Below, one piece after another: positions 1 to 6,922 of a DNA stretch of 64,000 bases. This DNA is from Pelomonas sp. Root1217 (GTDB lineage: Bacteria; Pseudomonadota; Gammaproteobacteria; Burkholderiales; Burkholderiaceae_C). How positions within the stretch are numbered: position 1 is the stretch's first letter; every line of letters begins with the position of its first letter. Under the pieces are notes generated by a model. It was not told the origin of the DNA. It saw only the letters and a list, made by a program, of their open reading frames with translations, and ran no database searches. Both the position numbers and the translations under genes were made by a program. The stretch lies in assembly GCF_001425705.1 (NCBI RefSeq), contig NZ_LMDC01000012.1:900772-964771 (forward strand). The letters are read 5' to 3'.

Positions 1-445
1 CAGAAAGAGCGGGCCTGGCCGCCGGCTTCGCGCTGGCGGCTGATTCAGAAACACCCGGTTTGGCCGCCCGCTTCGCGACGGCTGCTGATTTCTTCTTCGC
101 CACGGGGTTCGCGGCCTTGGCGTTGGCGGCACGCAAAGCCGCCTCGAGCGCCAGCCGCGCCCACGGCAGCATCAGCGCAGGCGACTCCAGCGCCTCCTCG
201 GGCGGCTGGTAGTAGCTCATCACCTGGCGCTCGCCGTTCTTTGTGCCGTAGCTGAAGGGCTCGCAGCCGGCCGCGACGAAGCGCTCGCGCGACACGTCGT
301 CGGTCTTCAGATAGAGCTGGTTGGCGATGACCAGGGCCATGAACAGGCCGTCGACGTAGATGCCATGGCCGCCGAACATGCGGCGCGGCCGCACCGGGCC
401 CAAGGGCTGCAGCAGCTCGATGCAGAGCTCAATGAAGCCGTCCAT
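1..445 (-). CDS. TfoX/Sxy N-terminal domain protein (3' end cut by window edge)
   Basis: 148 residues are visible and the frame is still open at base 1, so the C-terminus is missing. Residues 20-95 look like the TfoX N-terminal domain, with RRMFGGHGIYVDGLFMAL near the start. Proteins with this domain are related to the competence regulator Sxy/TfoX, but stand-alone versions have no firm role. From about residue 112 the protein becomes a low-complexity Ala/Lys tail. Its DNA holds a near-repeat: bases 16-45 and 61-90 match at 26 of 30 positions. The ATG lies 6 bases downstream of the desaturase stop on the same strand, which suggests a shared transcript. The tail could bind nucleic acid, but that is a guess. 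Confidence 0.8.
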   Translation of the reverse strand, partial: MDGFIELCIELLQPLGPVRPRRMFGGHGIYVDGLFMALVIANQLYLKTDDVSRERFVAAGCEPFSYGTKNGERQVMSYYQPPEEALESPALMLPWARLALEAALRAANAKAANPVAKKKSAAVAKRAAKPGVSESAASAKPAARPALS

Positions 446-451
446 GCGTGG

Positions 452-1579
452 TCAGCCTTTCCAGGTGAACGGGAAGTGCAGCTGGCGCAGGAAGCCGTCC
501 GGCACGTAGTCACCCAACACGCCGTAGTGCTCCGGCCATTTGCGATCCGACTGCACAGCGGTGCCGAACAGGTGGTCAAGAAAGGCGAAGTGAGCCGCGT
601 AGTTCTTGTCCAGCGCCTCCTGGTCCTGCGAGTGGTGCCAGTGGTGGAAGTTGGGCGTCACGATCAGGTAGCGCAGCGGCCCCAGCCGCACGCTGACGTT
701 GGCATGGTTGAACACGGCCTGGAAGCCGACGACGACGATGTAGGCGTCGATGACTTCCTTGCTGAAGCCCAGCACGAAGATGGGTGCCAGCACCAGGGTG
801 CGCGTGATGATGAGCTCCAGGATGTGCTGGCGCGAGCCGGCCAGCCAGTCCATGCTCTTCACGCTGTGATGCACCGCGTGCAGGCGCCACAGCGTCGGCA
901 CCTCGTGATAGGCGCGGTGCGTCCAGTACTGCACCAGGTCGGCCACCAGGACGATGAGGAAGAGGGCGACGGGGAAGGGCAGGCCCTGCACCCAGCCTTG
1001 GATGCCGTCCTTGGCCGCCCAGCCGAAGAACTTGTGCACCAGGAGATTGGTGGCCAGCATCACGAAGCCCACGGCCAGGTGGTTGACGATGAAGTGGTGG
1101 AAATCCGTCTGCCACTCGGGGCGGAACACCGGCTGGTCGCGGCGCAGCGCGAACAGCTTCTCGATGAAGACGAAGATCAGCGTCGAACCCAGCAGGTCGA
1201 GGATGAACCAGTCCAGGCCGACATAGGGCGTGTGGTCGGGGAAGTTGGGGTCCACCTCGACCTTGTGCCCGCCCAGGGCCAGCGCCAGGCCGAGCAGCAC
1301 GAAGGTCCACAGCGCCAGCCAGCGCATGCGGCTGAACACGATGTTGAACAGCGCCAGCCCGCCGGACAGCACCAAGGCCCAGTACAGCAGGCGCCGGATC
1401 ACATCGACGTCGTAGGACTGGCGCAACTGCGGCGTCGTCAGGTATTCGGGGAAGTGGAAGGCCAGCACGCCGAGGAAGCACAGGATGGCCAGCGTGAGCG
1501 CGATGACGCCGCTGATCATGCCGCGGCCCGGCTTGAGCGCCCCGCTTGATTCGCTGAGCTGGTTGAGCTTGTTCAGCAC
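452..1579 (-). CDS. Sterol desaturase / fatty acid hydroxylase family membrane protein
   Basis: A 375-residue integral membrane di-iron oxygenase of the fatty acid hydroxylase superfamily. Hydrophobic segments occur near residues 22-45, 65-85 and 90-105, and more lie around the His cluster. The iron-binding boxes are present: HRAYH (HX3H), HAVHH (HX2HH) and HHWHH (HX2HH). The family hydroxylates or desaturates lipids, but substrate cannot be read from sequence. The gene begins divergently from the 5-formyl-THF cyclo-ligase gene, 99 bases away, and runs into the TfoX-like gene. Start at 1579 is the first ATG, followed by a short soluble lead and the first membrane segment. Confidence 0.85.
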   Translation of the reverse strand: MLNKLNQLSESSGALKPGRGMISGVIALTLAILCFLGVLAFHFPEYLTTPQLRQSYDVDVIRRLLYWALVLSGGLALFNIVFSRMRWLALWTFVLLGLALALGGHKVEVDPNFPDHTPYVGLDWFILDLLGSTLIFVFIEKLFALRRDQPVFRPEWQTDFHHFIVNHLAVGFVMLATNLLVHKFFGWAAKDGIQGWVQGLPFPVALFLIVLVADLVQYWTHRAYHEVPTLWRLHAVHHSVKSMDWLAGSRQHILELIITRTLVLAPIFVLGFSKEVIDAYIVVVGFQAVFNHANVSVRLGPLRYLIVTPNFHHWHHSQDQEALDKNYAAHFAFLDHLFGTAVQSDRKWPEHYGVLGDYVPDGFLRQLHFPFTWKG

Positions 1580-1678
1580 TGGTGGTTCTCCCTGCGTTTC
1601 CGTTGGGTCGGGACTCTAGCTAGGTCGGCGCTTGGCCCACAATGGCCAGATTCACAGGTCCGGAAGAAAGCCACGCTC

Positions 1679-2248
1679 TTGGACGCCAACGACCGCGCCG
1701 CCATCCGGCACAAGCTGATCGAACAACGGCTGGCCCTGCCCAACCGCCTGGACCTGGCCGCCGAGCTGCAGGAGGTGCTGAGCGTCTGGCTGCTGCGCCG
1801 GCGCGAGACCACCATCGGTGCCTACTGGCCCATCAAGGGTGAGTTCGACCCCCTGCCCACCCTTTACCGATGGGGTGAGACCCACCCCCATCGCCGCATC
1901 GGCCTGCCGGTGGTGGACAAGGTGCACGGCACGCTGCGCTTTCATGTCTGGTACCCCGGCTGCCCGATGGAGGAAGACGCCTTCCACATCCCCAAGCCCA
2001 AGGACACCGAGGAATTCAAGCCGCAGCTGATGCTGGTGCCCTGCCTGGGGTTCGGGCCTGCCGGTCTGCGGCTCGGCTATGGCGGCGGTTTCATGGACAA
2101 GACGCTGGCGGAGATGGATCCGAGGCCGGCGGCTGTCGGGATCGGCTATGCGCATGGCTTTTTGCCGTTGTTGAAGCCGAGTCAGCTGGATGTGGCGTTG
2201 GATGCGATGTTGACGGAGGAGGGGGTGGTGTGGGATCGGGAGGGGTGA
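1679..2248 (+). CDS. 5-formyltetrahydrofolate cyclo-ligase family protein
   Basis: A 189-residue protein of the usual length for 5-FTHF cyclo-ligase (MTHFS), which uses ATP to convert 5-formyl-THF to 5,10-methenyl-THF in the cytoplasm. The signature LGYGGGFMDKTLA near the C-terminal third matches the nucleotide/folate-binding GYGGGYYD motif, and an Arg-rich N-terminus is present. The start is TTG: the purine-rich GGAAGAAAG at 1662-1670 sits 8 bases upstream and no in-frame ATG or GTG fits better. In other bacteria this gene often neighbours 6S RNA, but the short gaps here leave no room for one. It links in function to the folate gene metF further along. Confidence 0.88.
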   Translation: MDANDRAAIRHKLIEQRLALPNRLDLAAELQEVLSVWLLRRRETTIGAYWPIKGEFDPLPTLYRWGETHPHRRIGLPVVDKVHGTLRFHVWYPGCPMEEDAFHIPKPKDTEEFKPQLMLVPCLGFGPAGLRLGYGGGFMDKTLAEMDPRPAAVGIGYAHGFLPLLKPSQLDVALDAMLTEEGVVWDREG

Positions 2249-2283
2249 GGTGGATTGGTTGCTTTAGCGTAGGGAGCGTTGGA

Positions 2284-2324
2284 CTCGGTGCATTGCCGGG
2301 ACGGACTCCCGGCAATGCACCGAG
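2284..2324. terminator. Perfect 18-bp hairpin downstream of the cyclo-ligase gene
   Basis: Arms CTCGGTGCATTGCCGGGA (2284-2301) and its exact reverse complement (2307-2324) enclose the 5-base loop CGGAC. It lies 35 bases after the stop codon of the cyclo-ligase gene and about 100 bases before the prolidase start. There is no T run after the hairpin on the plus strand, so it could be an intrinsic terminator of unusual form, an mRNA 3' stabiliser or a dispersed palindromic repeat. Confidence 0.55.
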
Positions 2325-2428
2325 CGGACGGGCTCTCCGCAAAGGCACGCAGAGCGAGCACCGTAACCGCCCACCTGCCGGACAATCAAAATCCACCGTA
2401 TCGCCACAAGCGACACCCAGGACCCCGC

Positions 2429-3742
2429 ATGAGCCTCTACCTCGACCACCTCGCCACCCTGCAACGCCACGCGGAGTCCGCGCTCGAGCGCACCGGCCAT
2501 GACACCCTGCTCATCGCCTCCGGCATCGAGAAATACGCCTTCCTCGACGACCGGCCCTACCTCTTCCAGGCCAACCCGCATTTCAAGCACTGGCTGCCGC
2601 TCACCAACCACCCGCATTCCTGGCTGGCTGTGCGCCCGGGCAAGAAGCCGCGCGTCGTCTACTACCAGCCCGACGACTACTGGCATGTGCCGCCCAGCGC
2701 GCCGAGCGGCGAATGGGTGGATGCGGTGGAACTCGTCGTCATCCGCGAACCGGAAGAAGCGGCCGCCGCGCTGGCTGACTGCATCACGCCGCGCACCGCT
2801 ATCCTCGGCGAGGCGGATGCGGCACTGCCGGGGCTCACCCCCAACAACCCCGAGGCCCTGCTGAACCTGCTGCACTGGGCCCGCGGCGTGAAGAGCCCCT
2901 ATGAACTCGAGCAGATGCGCGCCGCCCAGCGCCGCGCCGTGCCCGGCCACAACGCCGCCCGTGCTGCCTTCCTGCGCGGCGAGAGCGAGGCCGCGATCCA
3001 CCGCGCCTATCTCGTCGCCACCGGCCACACCGACCGCGACCTGCCTTACTCCAACATCGTCGGCCTCAACGAGCACGCCGCGGTGCTGCACTACCAGTAC
3101 CAGGACGAGAGCCCGCCGGCCGAGTCGCGCAGCTTCCTCATCGACGCCGGCGCGCAGGTGAATGGTTATGCCAGCGACATCACCCGCACCTGGGCCGCCC
3201 CCGGCCACGACGAGTTCGCCGCCTTGATCGCGGCCATGGAGCGCGAGCAGCTCGGCCTCGTCGACGAGGTGCGCGAGGGCGTCGACTACCGCAACATCCA
3301 CCTCAGCACCCACCGCCGCATCGCCCGCGTGCTGCGCGAGGCCGGCATCGTCAACGGCATGAGTGACGAGGCCATGGTGGCCGAAGGCGTCACCAAGCCC
3401 TTCTTCCCGCATGGCATCGGCCATCTGCTGGGCCTGCTGGTGCATGACGTCGGCGGCTTCATGGCCAGCGAGGATGGCGGCGTGGCGGACAAGCCGGAGG
3501 GCCACCGCTACCTGCGCCTGACGCGGCCGCTGCAGGCCGGCATGGTGGTCACCATCGAGCCGGGCCTGTACTTCATACCGACGTTGCTGCGCGGACTGCG
3601 GGCCTCTCCCCATGCCGCCCAGGTCGACTGGGATGTGGTGGACCGGCTGTCGCGCTACGGTGGCATCCGCATCGAGGACGACGTGGCCTGCCGCGCCGCC
3701 GGCGAGGCACCCGAGAACCTGACACGGGACGCGTTCGCCTGA
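2429..3742 (+). CDS. pepQ: Xaa-Pro dipeptidase (prolidase), M24 family
   Basis: A 437-residue cytosolic metallopeptidase that cleaves Xaa-Pro dipeptides. The C-terminal pita-bread fold carries the five expected metal ligands in order: Asp in LIDAGAQ, Asp in YASDITRTW, His in FFPHGIGHLLGL, Glu in TIEPGLYF and Glu in IRIEDD. Length matches PepQ (about 440). The frame is open upstream to 2279, but that extension would translate through the 18-bp hairpin. The ATG at 2429 gives the normal PepQ N-terminus MSLYLDHL. A copy of the intergenic repeat family begins 8 bases after the stop. Confidence 0.92.
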   Translation: MSLYLDHLATLQRHAESALERTGHDTLLIASGIEKYAFLDDRPYLFQANPHFKHWLPLTNHPHSWLAVRPGKKPRVVYYQPDDYWHVPPSAPSGEWVDAVELVVIREPEEAAAALADCITPRTAILGEADAALPGLTPNNPEALLNLLHWARGVKSPYELEQMRAAQRRAVPGHNAARAAFLRGESEAAIHRAYLVATGHTDRDLPYSNIVGLNEHAAVLHYQYQDESPPAESRSFLIDAGAQVNGYASDITRTWAAPGHDEFAALIAAMEREQLGLVDEVREGVDYRNIHLSTHRRIARVLREAGIVNGMSDEAMVAEGVTKPFFPHGIGHLLGLLVHDVGGFMASEDGGVADKPEGHRYLRLTRPLQAGMVVTIEPGLYFIPTLLRGLRASPHAAQVDWDVVDRLSRYGGIRIEDDVACRAAGEAPENLTRDAFA

Positions 3743-3749
3743 TGCGTTT

Positions 3750-3887
3750 GCCCCTCGCCCATCCTCGCGTCGCTGAACGCGAGCGAGCCTGGTCGGTCCC
3801 CCGAGGGGACGGCGACGCTTGCGGCATTGAGCCGCAAGCACATCGCCGGCGCGGGCCGGCTAGGGAGCGGCCCGGCGCTCGGCCCGC
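3750..3887 (+). repeat. Intergenic structured repeat, copy 1 (short form)
   Basis: About 138 bases that closely match 38986-39200. Shared blocks are GCCCCTCGCCCA, GCTGAACGCG, AGCCTGGTCGGT, GGGGACGGCGA and CATTGAGCCGCAAGCACATC. It contains the perfect hairpin GCTTGCGGC (3817-3825) / GCCGCAAGC (3831-3839) with loop ATTGA, and a GC-rich hairpin around 3851-3887. It begins 8 bases after the pepQ stop. Unlike copy 2, it lacks the roughly 75-base middle section with two more hairpins. Confidence 0.75.
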
Positions 3888-3895
3888 AAACTGAC

Positions 3896-4942
3896 ATGAA
3901 CCCGGTCGCGAACTTGCTGGCCGGCGCGCTGGCGCTGCCCGCCAGCGCGCCGTCGCCCGAGGCGCAACTCGGCCGCGTCGAGGTGCAGGGCGAAGCCGCC
4001 ATCGCGCGCGAGAAGAAGACGCTGGGCCAGCTTTTCAAGGCCGAGTCGCTGTTCGAGAAGTTCCACGCGTTGGCGCCGGCGGCGGCGTTGAAGTTCAAGG
4101 TCTATGCCCGCACCCAGGCCGACGCGGCGCCCAGCCTGGAGCTTGGCCTGCTGACGCCGGCGGGCCGGCGGCCGCTCGTCCTTGACGCCGAAGACCGCTT
4201 CGTCGTTGACCCCGCATGGCGACAACTGGACGAGCGCGTCGAGATCCGCAGCCGCCTGGCCGATGGCCGCGTGACCTGGCGGCCCGACATCCGCACGCCC
4301 GGTGTGCCCGAGGGCGAGCGGCGCCTGGGCGACCTGCGGCTGCAATGCCGCGTCGCGTTCGGCAGCGGCGTTGCGCGCGGCACCGACTTCTTCGGCGGCC
4401 TGTTCTCCTTCGCCATCGACGACTGCTGGGACCGCGACTGGAGCCCGAGCAATTTCGCCGACACGCCCATCTTCGCGGTAACGCTGGTGCACGGCGAGCG
4501 GCGTCTGACGCTCAGCGAGCGCCTGCTGCACGGCCTGCGCGACGACGGCGGGCCGAAATACGACTGGGGCTATTCGCTGCGCGAGCGCATGTTCCGCCTG
4601 CCCATGGGTGACGCGAGCTGGCCGGACGACACGCGCGTCGTCTTCGAGGCCATGGACGATCCACCCACGCCGCCGGACCCGGCCGTGCAGGCGCTCAAGG
4701 ATGACTGGGCGCAGGCGGCGCTGGGGCTCACGCCGGGCCTGACGCCCGCCGAGGTCGCGCAGCGCCTCGGCGCGGCAAGCGATGACACGCGCTTCGAGTC
4801 AGGGCGGCGCCTGCAGCGTCATCTGCACGACCTGAAGACGCCGGCCGGGCCGGTGCAGCTCGAACTCGTCAGCCTGTTCGATGCCAGCGACCGGCTGCAT
4901 AAGTCGTCGCTGCGGCGGCTGCCCCCGCCGCGGCCTAAGTAG
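3896..4942 (+). CDS. Hypothetical exported protein
   Basis: I do not recognise this 348-residue protein. The N-terminus MNPVANLLAGALALPASA looks like a short, poorly charged signal peptide. The rest is soluble, rich in Arg, Asp and aromatic residues, with FFGGLFSFAIDDCWDRDWSP near the middle and a basic C-terminus RRLPPPRPK. The frame is open back to 3827, but those residues lie in the repeat element, so the ATG at 3896, just past the repeat, is chosen. The 3' end overlaps the sigma factor gene tail-to-tail by 8 bases. No catalytic motif is evident. Confidence 0.6.
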   Translation: MNPVANLLAGALALPASAPSPEAQLGRVEVQGEAAIAREKKTLGQLFKAESLFEKFHALAPAAALKFKVYARTQADAAPSLELGLLTPAGRRPLVLDAEDRFVVDPAWRQLDERVEIRSRLADGRVTWRPDIRTPGVPEGERRLGDLRLQCRVAFGSGVARGTDFFGGLFSFAIDDCWDRDWSPSNFADTPIFAVTLVHGERRLTLSERLLHGLRDDGGPKYDWGYSLRERMFRLPMGDASWPDDTRVVFEAMDDPPTPPDPAVQALKDDWAQAALGLTPGLTPAEVAQRLGAASDDTRFESGRRLQRHLHDLKTPAGPVQLELVSLFDASDRLHKSSLRRLPPPRPK

Positions 4943-5951
4943 TCGGCGGCAGCGACCGCGGCAGGTCGAACCAGGGCAGCACGCTGCTCTCGAAACGCGT
5001 CAGCGCGCAGATGCGATCGCCTGCCAGCGTCATCACGAACAGGCCGGCGCCATGGCGGATGCCGTTGGGCGCGAGCACATAGGCGCCGAAGGCCGGCTGG
5101 CCGTTGGCGCGTGTGGGCAGCAGCGTGAAGCGGCGGCCCGCGCCGAAGATGCTGGCAAAGAAGCGCGTGGCGGCCTCCAGGCCCTGGTACTCCAGCGGCA
5201 TCGGCGGCATGGAGACGAACACGTCGTCCGTCAGCAGGGCCACCAGCGCGTCTAGGTTGCCGGTCTCGTAGGCTTGGGTGAATTTCGTGGCCAACGCGTT
5301 TTCGGCGGGAGACTCGCGCGCAGGCGGCGCGGCGTGCCCGGCAACCAGCGAGCGCCGCTGCAGGCCGGCGCGCGCCCGCTTCAGCGCGCTGGTCACCGAC
5401 TCCAGCGTCGTGTCCAGCATGCCTGCCACCTCGCTGGCACTGAAGCCGAGCACGTCGCGCAGGATGAGCACGGCCAGTTGCCGCGGCGGCAGCAGTTGCA
5501 GGCCGGTGACGAAGGCCAGCGAGATGGATTCGCTGCGCTCGTAGACGGCGTGCGGGCCCGGCGCGACGTCGAAGGCGCCGTCCAGCAACTCGTCGGGGTA
5601 GGGCTCCAGCCAGACCACCTCGCCCAGCCGCGTGGGCTCGGGTGGTTCGATGTGGGGCACATCCCAGGCCTTGGCGGGTCGCCGGCCGGCGGTGCGGCGC
5701 AGGTTCAGGCAGCGATGGGTGGCCACCTGGTAAAGCCAGGTGCGCAGCGACGCCCGACCTTCGAAGCCGGGCAGGCCCTGCCAGGCGGACAGCAGCGTGT
5801 CCTGCAGCGCATCCTCGGCATCCTGAAAGTTACCGAGCATGCGGTAGCAATGCAGCTGCAGCTCGCGCCGGTAGGGCGCGAGCGCCTTGCGGAAGGCGTC
5901 GCCGTCGCCAGCCCGCGCCTTGTCGATCCAGTCCAGATTCACGCCGTCCAT
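4935..5951 (-). CDS. ECF RNA polymerase sigma factor with SnoaL-like C-terminal domain (SigG type)
   Basis: A 338-residue sigma-70 family protein. Region 2 lies near residues 15-85, with YRMLGNFQDAEDALQDT and WLYQVATHRCLN. A linker containing WLEPYPDELL is typical, from memory, of the SigG/SigX5 branch. Region 4 lies near 140-200, with LPPRQLAVLILRDVLGFSASEVA. A C-terminal SnoaL-like fold near 225-330 starts at ALATKFTQAYETGNLDALVALLTDDV. In related ECF groups this extra domain modulates activity in place of an anti-sigma factor. The ATG at 5951 is chosen because GAGG lies 7 bases upstream; the GTG at 5984 has no ribosome site. Divergent from an SDR gene and separated from it by an inverted repeat. 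Confidence 0.88.
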   Translation of the reverse strand: MDGVNLDWIDKARAGDGDAFRKALAPYRRELQLHCYRMLGNFQDAEDALQDTLLSAWQGLPGFEGRASLRTWLYQVATHRCLNLRRTAGRRPAKAWDVPHIEPPEPTRLGEVVWLEPYPDELLDGAFDVAPGPHAVYERSESISLAFVTGLQLLPPRQLAVLILRDVLGFSASEVAGMLDTTLESVTSALKRARAGLQRRSLVAGHAAPPARESPAENALATKFTQAYETGNLDALVALLTDDVFVSMPPMPLEYQGLEAATRFFASIFGAGRRFTLLPTRANGQPAFGAYVLAPNGIRHGAGLFVMTLAGDRICALTRFESSVLPWFDLPRSLPPTT

Positions 5952-5988
5952 GCCTGCCTCGCTTCGTCGGTGGATTGTCTTCACCGCG

Positions 5989-6059
5989 TGTAGACACCGG
6001 CCGGCCCCTGAACTGGGCGGTGCCCGAGCGCCCTGTTTGTCGACCTCCCGGGGTCTACA
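5989..6059. promoter_or_regulatory. Inverted repeat between the sigma factor and SDR genes
   Basis: TGTAGACACCGG at 5989-6000 and CCGGGGTCTACA at 6048-6059 are inverted copies with one mismatch in 12, 47 bases apart. Read toward each gene, the sigma factor and the SDR both have TGTAGACmCCGG upstream of the start. Such paired sites could be ECF-type -35 elements for the two promoters or an operator pair. Only the repeat itself is seen; the function is inferred. Confidence 0.45.
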
Positions 6060-6130
6060 GCGTTGACGGCTTCAACCGTCGGCGGGTCGCCATGTCGGCG
6101 GCCGGCCCATTCATGCTGGAAGGAAGCGAC

Positions 6131-6922
6131 ATGCTGTTGAAGAACAAGGTGGCGGTGGTCTACGGCGCCGCGGGCGCGATCGGTGGAGCGGTGGCGCGGG
6201 CGTTTGCGCAGGAGGGCGCCCAGGTGTTCGTGATGGGCCGGCAGCTGGCGGGCGTGCAAGCCGTGGCCGGCCAGATCGCGGCAGCGGGCGGGGCAGCGCA
6301 CGCCGCGGAAGTGGATGCGCTGGACGAGCGGGCCATCGACCGGCATCTGCAGGCCGTGATCGAGCAGGCCGGGCGGCTGGACATCTCGTTCAACGCGGCG
6401 GGTTTCTCGAACGCCAGGGCTCTGGGCGTGCCGCTGGTGGAGCTGGATCTCGCGCATTTCGCGGCGCCGGTTTCGGACTACGCCCGGTCTTACTTCCTGA
6501 CGGCCCGGCTGGCTGCACGGCGCATGATGACCGGCAAGTCGGGGGTGATCATGACGGTCACCGCGCTGCCCGGGCGCACGGGCACGGCGTGGAACGGCGG
6601 CTACGGCGCCGCCCAGGCCGCCAAGGAGGCGCTGACGCGGGACCTGTCCACCGAACTCGCGCCGCACGGCATCCGCGTGGTGGGCCTGCGCCCGCACGGC
6701 ATGCCCGAGACCGCGGTGATGAAGGAGGCCTTCGAGCTGAAGGCGGCGCGCATGGGCATGACGTGGGAGCAGTTCCAGGCGTTTCTGGCGAACTGGAGCC
6801 ATCCCAAGCGGGTCATGAAGCTGGAGGAGGTGGCGCAGACGGCCGTGTTCCTGGCCTCCGACCGGGCCAGTGGCATGACCGGGACGACCGTGAACCTGAC
6901 CATGGGCGGCGCCTCTGACTAG
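6131..6922 (+). CDS. SDR family oxidoreductase with a Y-x6-K active-site motif
   Basis: A 263-residue Rossmann-fold NAD(P) protein. The nucleotide loop is VYGAAGAIGG (residues 10-19) and the sheet motif FNAAG is present. At the position of the usual YxxxK, Tyr158 is followed by GAAQ, so the canonical Lys is Gln. Lys165 instead gives Y-x6-K, the spacing known from enoyl-ACP reductases of the divergent SDR class. The usual active-site Ser is also replaced, by Thr or Ala. AGGAAG at 6121-6126 sets the start at 6131. Divergent from the SigG-type sigma factor, hence a likely member of its regulon. The 3' end overlaps the GH74 gene by 4 bases. Confidence 0.82.
   Translation: MLLKNKVAVVYGAAGAIGGAVARAFAQEGAQVFVMGRQLAGVQAVAGQIAAAGGAAHAAEVDALDERAIDRHLQAVIEQAGRLDISFNAAGFSNARALGVPLVELDLAHFAAPVSDYARSYFLTARLAARRMMTGKSGVIMTVTALPGRTGTAWNGGYGAAQAAKEALTRDLSTELAPHGIRVVGLRPHGMPETAVMKEAFELKAARMGMTWEQFQAFLANWSHPKRVMKLEEVAQTAVFLASDRASGMTGTTVNLTMGGASD

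Noticed and set aside
1580-1678. Possible 6S RNA next to the 5-formyl-THF cyclo-ligase gene
   Set aside because: 6S RNA often neighbours this gene, but only 99 bases are free upstream and no long bulged hairpin of about 180 bases fits there or downstream.
2279-2428. N-terminal extension of pepQ by 50 residues
   Set aside because: It would translate through the 18-bp hairpin and has no similarity to prolidase N-termini; ATG 2429 gives the expected length.
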